From positions 36,284 to 100,283 of the forward strand of contig JAFRIV010000031.1 of the NCBI GenBank assembly GCA_017432615.1: 64,000 nt of DNA, written 5' to 3'. Each line of letters opens with the position of its first letter. The first letter of the stretch is position 1. This DNA is from Oscillospiraceae bacterium (lineage in GTDB: Bacteria > Bacillota > Clostridia > Oscillospirales > Oscillospiraceae). The translations under genes and the position numbers were made by a program. Positions 42,377 through 51,650 of the stretch are shown piece after piece. The notes beneath the pieces are model-generated. The model worked only from the letters and a program-made list of their open reading frames with translations. It was not told where the DNA came from and did not search any database.

Positions 42377-43089
42377 TCCTGCACCTCCCGCAGCGCATTC
42401 CGGAGAGAGACCGCTCCGCTATAGTATGCTTTTCCGACGATCGCTCCCGCCATCCCCAGATCTTTCAGTGCCAGCAGATCCTCCAGACCGGATACTCCGC
42501 CGGAAGCGATCAGGTCGACAGGAAGCGCCTGGTTGAGCTGCTTATAAAGGTCATGATTGCTGCCGGAAAGGATCCCGTCACGGGAGATGTCGGTACATAT
42601 TACCGTCTGAACGCCGAGGGATGCCAGATGCCGGAGAAACCGTTCCGCCGTCCATTCACTTCCCTGCTCCCAGCCCCGTACTGCCACGGTACCGTCCAGC
42701 AGATCCATCCCCACTGCGACGGCTTTCCCGTACCGTTCGATCGCTTCTGACAACAGTGCCTCATTTTCCACTGCCGCAGTACCGAGGATCACGCGGGAGA
42801 TCCCAAGGTCCAGATAGCGGCGGATCGTTTCCATGCTGCGGATACCGCCGCCGACTTCCAGAAACAGACCGGTCTGTGCCGCGATCTGCCCGATCACGCC
42901 ACAGTTGGCCGTGCCGCCGAAACGGGCTCCCTCCAGATCCACAAGATGAAGATGGGTCGCCCCCTCTTCTTTCATCCGACGTGCACGGGAAAGAGGGTCT
43001 TTGTCGTAAACCGTCATCCGGTCAAAACGCCCTTTCTCCAGGCGTACCACCTGTCCCTGATACAGGTCGATAGCGGGATAGAGGATCAT
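42370..43089 (-). CDS. hisA: ProFAR isomerase HisA (239 aa)
   Basis: Starts MILYPAIDLYQGQVVRLEKG. Catalytic Asp in PAIDL and CTDISRDGIL; phosphate sites GGGIRSMET and ASGGVSGLED. The ATG at 43089 overlaps the hisH stop (ATGA); the GTG-type extension to 43104 is rejected. Amadori rearrangement, step 4 of the pathway. Confidence 0.96.
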   Translation of the reverse strand: MILYPAIDLYQGQVVRLEKGRFDRMTVYDKDPLSRARRMKEEGATHLHLVDLEGARFGGTANCGVIGQIAAQTGLFLEVGGGIRSMETIRRYLDLGISRVILGTAAVENEALLSEAIERYGKAVAVGMDLLDGTVAVRGWEQGSEWTAERFLRHLASLGVQTVICTDISRDGILSGSNHDLYKQLNQALPVDLIASGGVSGLEDLLALKDLGMAGAIVGKAYYSGAVSLRNALREVQEC

Positions 43090-43700
43090 ATCGTCACCTC
43101 GCAAAAGGCTTTCAGAATGGAAAGGCCGACTTTTCCGCTTTTTTCCGGATGGAACTGACAGCCCATTACATTCTCCCCGGCTACCGCTGCCGGTACGGCA
43201 GTGCCATATTCACACACTGCCAGGATGCTTTCTTCACAGTCGCTTGCATAAAATGAATGGACAAAATACACGCAGTCGCCTTCGCGTATATGCTGCAGAA
43301 GAGGGTGTGGTCGACGGATCTGAAGGGCATTCCATCCCATCTGCGGGATCTTCAGTCCTTTGGGGATCGTGCCCTGCATCGGAATAATGCTGCCTTTCAG
43401 CAGCCCCAGGCCCTGATGCTCCCCGAATTCACAGCTTTTCTCAAACAACAGCTGCATTCCAAGACAGATGCCCAGAAGGGGCTTGCCCGCAAATGCCTGC
43501 TTTCGGATCACCGCATCCAGCCCGGACTCTCTCAATTTCTCCGCAGCATCCCCGAATGCCCCCACACCGGGCAGGATCACCCGGTCAGCTGCGTTTATCA
43601 CTTCTTCTTCGGAAGTCAGCACCGCATCCTGCTTCAGATAGCGCAGAGAGGAAATCAGAGAAAACAGATTTCCCACGCCGTAATCCACAATCGCCGTCAT
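43086..43700 (-). CDS. hisH: Imidazole glycerol phosphate synthase amidotransferase subunit (204 aa)
   Basis: Class I glutamine amidotransferase. LPGVGAFGDAAE, nucleophile GICLGMQLLF, catalytic His/Glu CQFHPEKSG. It feeds ammonia to HisF. It overlaps hisB and hisA by 4 nt each. Confidence 0.97.
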   Translation of the reverse strand: MTAIVDYGVGNLFSLISSLRYLKQDAVLTSEEEVINAADRVILPGVGAFGDAAEKLRESGLDAVIRKQAFAGKPLLGICLGMQLLFEKSCEFGEHQGLGLLKGSIIPMQGTIPKGLKIPQMGWNALQIRRPHPLLQHIREGDCVYFVHSFYASDCEESILAVCEYGTAVPAAVAGENVMGCQFHPEKSGKVGLSILKAFCEVTI

Positions 43701-44275
43701 GCCAGGATCCCCTTGGTACTCGGGATCGCGTCCGGGTTCTCCGCATCCAATGACAGAGCGGCCTTCAGCGCACGGCCTGCCGCTTTAAAGCAGGCTTCTA
43801 TAATATGATGGGAATTGCATCCCGCGATCTGCCGCAGATGGATCGTAATACCGGATTCTCTGGCAAATGCAATAAAGAATTCCTCGCACAGCTGCGTATC
43901 AAAATCCCCGACCTTTTCCGTCGGGATAGCAAGCTCTCCGTAAAACCCGCCGCGCCCGGAAACATCTACCGCGCAGAGGATCAGTGCCTCATCCATCGGG
44001 AGAAGAATGCTTCCGTAGCGCACGATGCCTCTTTTTTCTCCCATCGCTCTTTTCAGTTCACGGCCCAGGCAGATACCGACATCCTCCACGGTATGATGAT
44101 AATCCACATCGGTATCCCCGCTCGCCTTCAGCTGCAGGTCGAAGCCGCCATGGCGGGTGAAAAGGGTCAGCATGTGATTAAGAAAACCGCAGCCGGAGTC
44201 GACCTTTGCTTCTCCGCTGCCTTTGATCTCCAGGGAAAGGCAAATCTGTGTTTCCGCAGTATAACGTTCCGTCAT
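43697..44275 (-). CDS. hisB: Imidazoleglycerol-phosphate dehydratase (192 aa)
   Basis: Manganese-binding motifs FLNHMLTLFTRHGGFD, DVDYHHTVEDVGICLG, and later IALRESG-like FARESGITIHLRQ and NSHHIIEACFKA. It is monofunctional; the phosphatase step is provided by HisK. It overlaps hisC by 4 nt. Confidence 0.96.
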   Translation of the reverse strand: MTERYTAETQICLSLEIKGSGEAKVDSGCGFLNHMLTLFTRHGGFDLQLKASGDTDVDYHHTVEDVGICLGRELKRAMGEKRGIVRYGSILLPMDEALILCAVDVSGRGGFYGELAIPTEKVGDFDTQLCEEFFIAFARESGITIHLRQIAGCNSHHIIEACFKAAGRALKAALSLDAENPDAIPSTKGILA

Positions 44276-45336
44276 GACTGTTCCTCCAAAATCGCTGCTG
44301 TCTCTTCCAGCAGCGCTTCCATTTCCTCTCTCGTTCCAATCGTGATGCGTACATAGTCATCGATCCGCGGCAGTGTAAAGTGGCGGACAAGAATGCCGCG
44401 TTCTTTCAGCTTCCGATACAGTTCCCCTCCGCCGATCCTGCTGCAGCAGGCAAAAAGGAAGTTTGCTTTGGAATCCGTCACGGTAAAACCAAGTTTACGC
44501 AGCGCCTCCGCTGTAAAGCAGCGGTTTTCCATGATCGTCCGGGCATTCGCACGGTAATAGGCATCTTCCCGCAATGCGGCAACTCCGGCCGCCGCCGTCA
44601 TCCGGTTGACATTGTAGGGGTTGGTGGAATACTTCAGTGTGTTCAGATCGGCAATCAGATCCTCCGATCCCGCAGCGAACCCAAGCCTTGCTCCCGCCAT
44701 GGAACGGGATTTGGAAAACGTCTGGATCACGAGAAGATTGTCATACCGGGAAACCAGGGGCAACACCGATTCCGCCCCGAAATCCACATATGCCTCATCC
44801 ACCACCAGCACGGAATCAGGCCTGGACCGCAGGAGCCTTTCGATCTCTTCCCGACCCTTAGCAAGGCCGGTGGGTGCGTTGGGGTTGGCAAGAAACACCG
44901 TGCCGTGCAGACTCTCCAGCTTTTCCAGGGAGAACCGCAAGTCCTCCTCCAGCGGAATCTCCCGGAACGGGACACGGTTGACGCCGGCATAGACCGGATA
45001 GAACCCGTATGTGATATCCGGGAACAGTGCCGGGCAGTCCTCATCACAAAATGCCATAAAAGCAAAATTCAGCAGCTCATCGGATCCGTTCCCCGCCAGG
45101 AACTGTTCCGGCGCCAGATCATAAAATTCAGCCAGCGCATTCCGTAAAGCGCGGCACTCCGGATCGGAATAAAGCTGCAGGCGCTTTGCCTCTTCCTGCA
45201 CAGCCGCCATTACACCGGGTGACGGCGGGAAAGGCGATTCATTGGTGTTGAGTTTGATATATCGCCGCTCCTGCGGCTGCTCCCCCGGCGTATAAGGAGT
45301 AAGTGTTTGGAAACGCCCGGAAAAATAACGGCTCAT
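44272..45336 (-). CDS. hisC: Histidinol-phosphate aminotransferase (354 aa)
   Basis: Fold-type I PLP enzyme. KLNTNESPFPPSPGV, LAGNGSDELLNF, VVDEAYVDFG and the PLP lysine in TFSKSRSMAGARLGF. It converts imidazole acetol phosphate to histidinol phosphate. The ATG overlaps the hisG stop by 4 nt, where hisD would normally stand. Confidence 0.95.
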   Translation of the reverse strand: MSRYFSGRFQTLTPYTPGEQPQERRYIKLNTNESPFPPSPGVMAAVQEEAKRLQLYSDPECRALRNALAEFYDLAPEQFLAGNGSDELLNFAFMAFCDEDCPALFPDITYGFYPVYAGVNRVPFREIPLEEDLRFSLEKLESLHGTVFLANPNAPTGLAKGREEIERLLRSRPDSVLVVDEAYVDFGAESVLPLVSRYDNLLVIQTFSKSRSMAGARLGFAAGSEDLIADLNTLKYSTNPYNVNRMTAAAGVAALREDAYYRANARTIMENRCFTAEALRKLGFTVTDSKANFLFACCSRIGGGELYRKLKERGILVRHFTLPRIDDYVRITIGTREEMEALLEETAAILEEQS

Positions 45337-45953
45337 CCGATCTCCTCCTGCAGTTTAGCTGTGAGCGTATCGATTTCCTTTCTCAGAAAGCGGTAGGCCG
45401 TCTGGTTGGCCACCAGCCTTGCACTGATCGGGCAAACCGTATCCAGCACCACAAGCCCGTTTTCCGCCAGTGTTTTGCCCGTCTCCACAATATCCACGAT
45501 CACGTCAGAGAGGCCGAGAATCGGCGCAAGTTCAATGGACCCGTTGAGTTTGATCAGCTCCACATCCCGTGACAGACGTGCATAATACTCAGCGGCAATA
45601 TGGGGAAACTTTGTCGCCGCCCGCAGCATACGGCTGCGGTCATCCTGAAATCCCGCCGGCCCGGCTACACACATGCGGCAGATACCGGTCTTCAGATCCA
45701 GCAATTCATACAGGTCAGGCCGGTTTTCCAGCAAGATATCCTTCCCCGCAATCCCGAGATCCGCCGCCCCGCGTTCCACGTAGATCGTCACATCCAGAGG
45801 CTTCACCCAGAAATAGCGTACTCCCGTTTCTTCGTTTTCAAATACAAGACGCCTGTCCGGCTGTTCAATAGCCGGGCAACCGTAGCCCGCCTGCCGCAGC
45901 ATGGAATACACGCGCTCACCGAGGCGACCTTTCGGCAGGGCGATGTTAAGCAT
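45333..45953 (-). CDS. hisG: ATP phosphoribosyltransferase, short form (206 aa)
   Basis: Short HisG that needs HisZ: starts LNIALPKGRLGERVYSML, with DVTIYVERGAADLGIAGKD and GLSDVIVDIVETGKTL. First step of histidine synthesis. The ATG at 45953 overlaps the hisZ end by 8 nt; the longer frame to 45995 would run far into hisZ. Confidence 0.95.
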   Translation of the reverse strand: MLNIALPKGRLGERVYSMLRQAGYGCPAIEQPDRRLVFENEETGVRYFWVKPLDVTIYVERGAADLGIAGKDILLENRPDLYELLDLKTGICRMCVAGPAGFQDDRSRMLRAATKFPHIAAEYYARLSRDVELIKLNGSIELAPILGLSDVIVDIVETGKTLAENGLVVLDTVCPISARLVANQTAYRFLRKEIDTLTAKLQEEIG

Positions 45954-47064
45954 GTCGCACTTCCTTCCGCAGATCTTCCGCCGGTTCGCTGTCATCGGAA
46001 ACGTTCCGTTCCACGCAGATCAGCTTTCCCTGATTTCGCAATCCGTCAGCTCTTTCCCAAACGGCTTCCAGGTCGCTGTTCCCGTCATACAGCAGGTGCA
46101 CCGGTTCCGGCTCCGTCTGCGGTTTTCGCTGCTGCTCCAGCAACCCGAGATAAACAGCAAACCCCGCAGCCGATCCTTTTTTATCCATACGCCGCAGCAA
46201 GCTGTCATACCGCCCCCCGGAAAGGATCTTTTCCGAAATCCCCCGGATAAAGCCCTGAAAGACAAGCCCGTTGTAATAATGAAGATCGTTGATCACCGAA
46301 AAATCAAACAGTGCTCGATCCTCCGTATGCCGGGAGAGCAAAGCCAGCAGGCGCAATTCCTCCAAAACATCTTCCTCTGCCCAGCTCAGTGAAAGGGCCT
46401 GCAGCGCTTGCGGGAGCTGAGCGAGTGTGCAGGAAAGGCCGAGCAACGCCTGCAGATCCTGCAGAAGACTGTTCTCCCAGCCACGTGCGGCAAAAAGCGC
46501 TGTCAATTCATGCAGGTTTCTTGCCGCGATCAGAGAAAGCAGCTGCATCTGAACCGCTTCTCCCACGCCAAGCTTACGAAACAGCCCTTTCAGCAGCCCA
46601 AGATGGGAAAAGCTCAAAACACTGTCTTCCGAAACTGCACGGAGACTTTGCTCTGCCAGAAACAGGACTTCAAACATCCCGTAATAATCCAGATCTCCGA
46701 TACACTCCAGCCCGCATTGCAGCATCTCCCGAAAATGCCCGGCGCTGCCGAACGGGCGGTACACATTTTCCTGATAGAAAAGCCGTTCCACCTGCAGCGG
46801 GCGGAACTGAGCACTCTTTACGATCGACAGGGTAACGTCGGGTTTGAGCGCCAAAAGCTCTCCGTCCGTATCATGGAAGGTTATTATTCTGTCACTGGCC
46901 AGGAAGTCTTTATTCCCGGCATAAAACTCATATTTTTCAAACTTGCTCATCCGGTACATCCGGTATCCGTACCGGCGGTACAGATTCCTGAGGCGGAACA
47001 GCAGCTGCTCTTCCGGAAGGATGCTCTCTTCCGGAATATTGGTGCTCCGATTATGGTTTTCCAT
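45946..47064 (-). CDS. hisZ: ATP phosphoribosyltransferase regulatory subunit (372 aa)
   Basis: A catalytically dead HisRS-like protein: YRRYGYRMYRMSKFEKYEFY, LKPDVTLSIVKSA, ERLFYQENVYRPFG and GGRYDSLLRRM replace the class II tRNA synthetase motifs, and the anticodon-binding domain is missing. It forms an octamer with short HisG. First gene of the his operon, with a consensus promoter 45-75 nt upstream. Confidence 0.93.
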   Translation of the reverse strand: MENHNRSTNIPEESILPEEQLLFRLRNLYRRYGYRMYRMSKFEKYEFYAGNKDFLASDRIITFHDTDGELLALKPDVTLSIVKSAQFRPLQVERLFYQENVYRPFGSAGHFREMLQCGLECIGDLDYYGMFEVLFLAEQSLRAVSEDSVLSFSHLGLLKGLFRKLGVGEAVQMQLLSLIAARNLHELTALFAARGWENSLLQDLQALLGLSCTLAQLPQALQALSLSWAEEDVLEELRLLALLSRHTEDRALFDFSVINDLHYYNGLVFQGFIRGISEKILSGGRYDSLLRRMDKKGSAAGFAVYLGLLEQQRKPQTEPEPVHLLYDGNSDLEAVWERADGLRNQGKLICVERNVSDDSEPAEDLRKEVRHA

Positions 47065-47108
47065 TCTTGCCGCTCTCTTTACTGATTTATTTCGCTAAAT
47101 TATGGCCA

Positions 47109-47137
47109 ATTATATGAAACCCTCCGGCAATTGTCAA
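47109..47137 (-). promoter_or_regulatory. Promoter of the his operon
   Basis: On the minus strand TTGACA, 17-nt spacer, TATAAT: a full consensus. The leader is short and shows no T-box. Confidence 0.85.
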
Positions 47138-47159
47138 GGGGAAAATACCGCTGTACGGT

Positions 47160-50156
47160 TCAGGAGATATCCGACAGCTTCAGTTTTGCAACTTTACGCA
47201 AAGCGAAACCGTTGGTAAGAACGGAAAATCCGCTGGTTATCAGTGCGGAGAAAAGGAAAGACTGGATCACCGGTTCACGGATCATTTGGATCTGCGGTGT
47301 TTCCGTGACGCGAAGGATCTGGGCGCCAAGGATCCCGCCAAGGACAAGTCCGAGGGCTATCCCGAGGATGGTGGTAACAATGAGATCGATTGCTATATAG
47401 CGGATACACTCTCCTGTCGTAAAACCGTTGATGCGCATGATCGTGAGTTCCCTTGTCTTGCGCTGGATATAGATCAGTGTGAAATTCGCCACGATAAAAC
47501 AGGCCATCATTCCCGCAAGGAAAAGCATGATCCAGACCACGAAGTTCAGAGACACGGAAAACTGATCGAGGATCTTCCTTTCCGCCGCCGCATCGGCAAG
47601 CTTTACAAAACCGTCGATTCCGGCAACTTCCTGCTGCAGTTGCTCCAGTTCCAACCCGTTTGTTCTGACGAACAGGCAGTTTGCTTCCGGAACGCTCCCG
47701 AAAGCTTCTTCATAGGCCTGCGGAGTCATGAAGAAAAGCTGGCCATAATAGTTTTCAAAAACGCCGGCCACTTCCAGCAGGCGGGGATTCATCTCCGCAT
47801 CGTATACCGTTACGTTTTCTCCGGGATTGATGCTGTAAACCTCCCAGAATCGTCTGGGAACCAGTGCACCGCTTTCCGGGATATCCAGGATGCCGCCGTC
47901 ATCAATACTGCACAGTTTATAGTAGTCCTTCAGCATTCCCCGATCCGCAATGATCATCGTCAGCGACCCAAGCGTATCCTCGGCGTCAAAAACCCCGGTC
48001 TCTTTCCGTACATTCACATAAGAAAGCCCGTCTTCCTTCAGAACCGCTTCGATCTCCGAAACTGCCTCTTTGTTTTCTGCGGCATTGTAAAAGATTTCCG
48101 CGTCATAGGTCATGACCTGCCCGAACTGTTTCGGCGTCACGCCACTGATGCCGTAGCGAAGAGTAAACCCGATTACCAGCAGCAGGCAGCCGCCCGCGAT
48201 GCTTGTCGTGGTAACCATGACCCGGCGCCAGTCTGTACGCATGTTCAGAAGGATCAGCCTTGAATACAGCGTCTTCCCTCCGGATCTGCGGGCTTTCTTC
48301 CTTCCGGAAGACGGCTGCAGCCCCTGCATCAGCTGAATTGCGGGGAGCCGAAGCAATTGGCTGCAGCCCAGGAATACGGCACCGACCGAAATCCCGAATG
48401 CTCCTGCCACCACAATACCGGTTTCTCTCGGTAAAAAGCTCTTTGTTCCCACCCCGTAATTAAAGAGTTTTTCATAAGTTCCCAGCATATAGCGCTGTAA
48501 CGGCAGCCAGGATATAAGAATGCCCAGCCCTACCCCTATCAGGGTCGAGCTACATCCGAAAATAAGATATTTTGCAAAAACCTCACGGTTATAAAGGCCC
48601 ATCGCCTTGGTTGCCCCGACCAGCTTGCGCTGCTGTTCCACCATTCGCCCGATGGTAGCATAGATCACCAATGCGCCGACCACAAGAAAGATTGAGGAAA
48701 AGGCCATGCTCAACGAACCCAGTTTATTAAAATTACCTTCCGCATAGACATATCCCGGATTAGAGCGATTATCGAGAACAATCCAGCGACACTTTCCTAT
48801 CTGTGTCAGTTCCTTTTTCTTTTCCTGCAGTTCCCTCTCGGCTTCGTTCAGTTTTTCCTGGTTTTTATCGAGCTCCTGTTTCCCCGCATCCAGCTGCTTG
48901 ATGCCGTCTTCCAGCTGTGTTACGCCGTCCAGGTATTCTTCCCCCAGAAAATACCAGTCTCGCCTGGCAGACTCCAGCCGTTCCATGGCTTCTTTCAGCA
49001 AGCGTTCCCCTGCGTTGTAGCCGGTTACTTCATACAGCCATGCCATGGTAACCTTGCCATCCCTGAGTGCCTGCTCAAACTCCGCATAGGTGAGATCCAG
49101 ATCTTCCGGCCATTGCGATTCATCAAAATGATCCAGGATCCAGTTTTCTCCCTTGGCTATGATCGGCCGAATGGCTTCCAGCAGACCTCTCGCTTTCTCA
49201 AGCTGCGCAACACCTGCCGTGATCTTTCCCCTGGCTTCGTTAAACATGGCAGGGGCTCCGAACAGCTGGGCTGCCATCTGATTCAGCTGCTCCGACGCCG
49301 TTTCAATTTCCTGATAACCCGTATCGAGCTTATCCTGCGCTATCTGCAGCTGTTCTTTTCCTTCATCCAGCTGTGCCTGGCCTTCATTGAGCTTCTCCTC
49401 ATATTTGTCATGCAGCTTATCCTCCCTTGCCCGGGATCGGGTCTCCTGCAGGACTTTGAGCGCCTCCTCTTCCGCCTGGACCGTCTCCAGATAAGCGTCA
49501 CTGTACCGGTCGCTCGGCGCCTCCAGAAGAACTCGCACTTTCATAAAGGCTCCATCCAGACCCTCACGGTCGAAGCAGTCTTCACACACAAAGATATACG
49601 GTGTTATCGGGATCATATTTGTGATATGATCCGGTGTCTGAAAAGCACCTGTTATCCTGTAATTTTTACTTATTAAGGGGTCAATCCCCGAAATTGTACC
49701 CGCTTCCACCTGAATCTGCTGCCCGAGAGAAAACCCCTGCTCGTCCATCAGCTGCTTCTCCATGGCACATTCTTCTGCTGTTTCCGGAAAACGGCCTTCC
49801 AGCAGCACCGGCCGTGAGATCTTTTCCGGCAGACTGATGACCGAGACGTTCACCCTCTCACTGCCGATGCGAAGACCGGCTTCAACCTGATAGACCGGTT
49901 CTGCCTCCCTCACCCGAGGGAGCTTCCGGATCGCCTCCAGATCCTCTTCATCCAGCAGCAGCGTGGAGGATATTTCCAGATCCCACAATTCATTGCTGTT
50001 GAAAAAGCTGAGCGCATCCTTTTTCAAGGTAGCAGCCGAATAAATGACCGAAAGGAAAGCCATCGAGGCCAGCATCCCGATCATCATAATCGAGAAGAAG
50101 GAAACGATTTCCTTCTGAATATTTCGGCGTGCATCTAATGCCTGTGTTCGCTTCAT
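47160..50156 (-). CDS. Large FtsX-type ABC transporter permease with coiled-coil domain (about 998 aa)
   Basis: After a first helix (FFSIMMIGMLASMAFLSVIYSA) come an extracytoplasmic domain and a 250-residue coiled coil rich in Glu/Gln/Lys (KLNEGQAQLDEGKEQLQIA, GIKQLDAGKQELDKNQEKLN). Three FtsX-type helices follow (near 520-620), a second extracytoplasmic domain, and three more helices at the end (WIMLFLAGMMACFIVANF). It is the YhgE/MacB-like fused permease found in clostridia, with both FtsX halves in one chain. It may export lipids, peptides or transmit force to the wall; not established. It is directly behind its ATPase. Confidence 0.88.
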   Translation of the reverse strand: MKRTQALDARRNIQKEIVSFFSIMMIGMLASMAFLSVIYSAATLKKDALSFFNSNELWDLEISSTLLLDEEDLEAIRKLPRVREAEPVYQVEAGLRIGSERVNVSVISLPEKISRPVLLEGRFPETAEECAMEKQLMDEQGFSLGQQIQVEAGTISGIDPLISKNYRITGAFQTPDHITNMIPITPYIFVCEDCFDREGLDGAFMKVRVLLEAPSDRYSDAYLETVQAEEEALKVLQETRSRAREDKLHDKYEEKLNEGQAQLDEGKEQLQIAQDKLDTGYQEIETASEQLNQMAAQLFGAPAMFNEARGKITAGVAQLEKARGLLEAIRPIIAKGENWILDHFDESQWPEDLDLTYAEFEQALRDGKVTMAWLYEVTGYNAGERLLKEAMERLESARRDWYFLGEEYLDGVTQLEDGIKQLDAGKQELDKNQEKLNEAERELQEKKKELTQIGKCRWIVLDNRSNPGYVYAEGNFNKLGSLSMAFSSIFLVVGALVIYATIGRMVEQQRKLVGATKAMGLYNREVFAKYLIFGCSSTLIGVGLGILISWLPLQRYMLGTYEKLFNYGVGTKSFLPRETGIVVAGAFGISVGAVFLGCSQLLRLPAIQLMQGLQPSSGRKKARRSGGKTLYSRLILLNMRTDWRRVMVTTTSIAGGCLLLVIGFTLRYGISGVTPKQFGQVMTYDAEIFYNAAENKEAVSEIEAVLKEDGLSYVNVRKETGVFDAEDTLGSLTMIIADRGMLKDYYKLCSIDDGGILDIPESGALVPRRFWEVYSINPGENVTVYDAEMNPRLLEVAGVFENYYGQLFFMTPQAYEEAFGSVPEANCLFVRTNGLELEQLQQEVAGIDGFVKLADAAAERKILDQFSVSLNFVVWIMLFLAGMMACFIVANFTLIYIQRKTRELTIMRINGFTTGECIRYIAIDLIVTTILGIALGLVLGGILGAQILRVTETPQIQMIREPVIQSFLFSALITSGFSVLTNGFALRKVAKLKLSDIS

Positions 50157-50158
50157 TA

Positions 50159-51385
50159 TCACCAAACCAGTTCTGTTGCATGCAATGGGTGCAAATTGAT
50201 CTTTATATCTCCAATCCGGCCGTTTTGAAGCCGGATGACTCTGTTGGCCATTTTGGCTATTTCCGGATTGTGTGTAATCATGACGACTGTAGTATCATGG
50301 TTCTGCATTATTTCCTCAAAAACAGAGAGGACCTCAATGCTTGTCTGGTAATCCAGGGCTGCAGTAGGTTCATCAGCAAAAATGACATGGGGCTGTTTCA
50401 CAAAAGAGCGGGCAATGGCCACCCTTTGCTGCTGTCCCCCTGAAAGTGCGGCCGGATAATAATCCGCCCGGTCTGCAAGGCCGACCCTGGCAATGGCTTC
50501 GGCAGGCGGAATGGAATTCCGGGCTATGTCCGCGATAAACTGTACATTCTCCAGGGCTGTGAGATTGGGCATCAGATTATAGGATTGAAATACAAAGCCC
50601 ATATAATCCCGCCTGTATTCGGTCAATTGCGTATCTTTCGGATGGGAAAAATCCTTTCCTTCGATCAGCAGACTGCCTTCTGTAAGGCTGTCCATGCCGC
50701 CGATGATATTGACCAGGGTAGACTTCCCGCAGCCGGATTCCCCTAAAATTACGAGAAACTCCCCTTTATAAATATCCAGATCAATGCCTTTGAGTACACG
50801 AATAACCCCTTCGCCTCCGGGAAACTCTTTGGTAACACCCAGCAGACGGATTAGGACCTCCTTCTTCCTGCCTGCATGGACCTCAAGCCCTTTCTCCCCG
50901 ATCGTCAGCGCGGCAAGCGCAGCAAAATTTCTGCAGATCCTGTGCTCCTCTTCGGTGAAAGAGGATGCATCCTTTTTATTGACGATCTGCAGGCATCCTA
51001 TGATCTCATCTATCCTGTTCAGCGGAACACAGATCATATCCTTCACCGTCAGCCCGATCTCGCTGAGGAACGTTCCTGTGTAGCGGGGATCAGGCGTCTG
51101 ATCACGCACAAGGACAGATTCTCCGGACTGTGTGACATAACTCTCTGCGTTTGTGCCCATCTCCATGCTGACATTGGACAGATCTACGGGTCCCGTTTGA
51201 AACAGCGGAACGAGCTTCCCTGCCTTTTGATCCAGCAGCCAGATGATGCCCACTTCCCCTTTCAGCGCACGCGCAAGAACGCTCAGGCTGTCAGCCAGTG
51301 CAGCTTCCAGATCCTCTTCTCCCAGAAGTTCCTGAAAAACTTCCATCAGTATTTCGGTATATGAATTTCTGTCTTTCACAAGCAT
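50159..51385 (-). CDS. GAF domain - ABC ATPase fusion (408 aa)
   Basis: Residues about 10-165 form a GAF domain (EVGIIWLLDQKAGKLVPLFQ, GESVLVRDQTPDPRYTG, ICVPLNRIDEIIGCLQIVNK). Residues about 175-405 form a MacB/LolD-type ATPase: Walker A LGESGCGKSTLVN, Q-loop FVFQSYNLMPNL, signature LSGGQQQRVAIARSFV, Walker B VIFADEPTAALD, H-loop MITHNPE. A ligand-sensing GAF in front of an exporter ATPase is unusual and suggests transport gated by a small molecule or redox signal. It overlaps or abuts the permease start. Confidence 0.92.
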   Translation of the reverse strand: MLVKDRNSYTEILMEVFQELLGEEDLEAALADSLSVLARALKGEVGIIWLLDQKAGKLVPLFQTGPVDLSNVSMEMGTNAESYVTQSGESVLVRDQTPDPRYTGTFLSEIGLTVKDMICVPLNRIDEIIGCLQIVNKKDASSFTEEEHRICRNFAALAALTIGEKGLEVHAGRKKEVLIRLLGVTKEFPGGEGVIRVLKGIDLDIYKGEFLVILGESGCGKSTLVNIIGGMDSLTEGSLLIEGKDFSHPKDTQLTEYRRDYMGFVFQSYNLMPNLTALENVQFIADIARNSIPPAEAIARVGLADRADYYPAALSGGQQQRVAIARSFVKQPHVIFADEPTAALDYQTSIEVLSVFEEIMQNHDTTVVMITHNPEIAKMANRVIRLQNGRIGDIKINLHPLHATELVW

Positions 51386-51545
51386 TCCTCTCTGTAAGGC
51401 GCCCTTCCGGCATTAGCCGTCAAGCCGACAGGACAGCATGCTTTCTCTCTGTTCGCTCTCTCCGATCGGCTCTCCAGAAGATAATAAATGCAGTTTTTAC
51501 GCACGTCAAGAAAAATCTGGTGCTGCCGGGAACACTTTTTCATTA

Positions 51546-51574
51546 TTGTGCAGTTGAAAAAGCTGTGATATAAT
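51546..51574 (+). promoter_or_regulatory. Promoter of the panE operon
   Basis: TTGTGC, 17-nt spacer, perfect TATAAT, ending 77 nt before panE. Confidence 0.6.
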
Positions 51575-51650
51575 TTTATGAATTGAACAGAGAGGGACGA
51601 AACTGCTGTCCTCTGACAGCTTACCATGAATAAGGAGCTGAACTGCAGAC

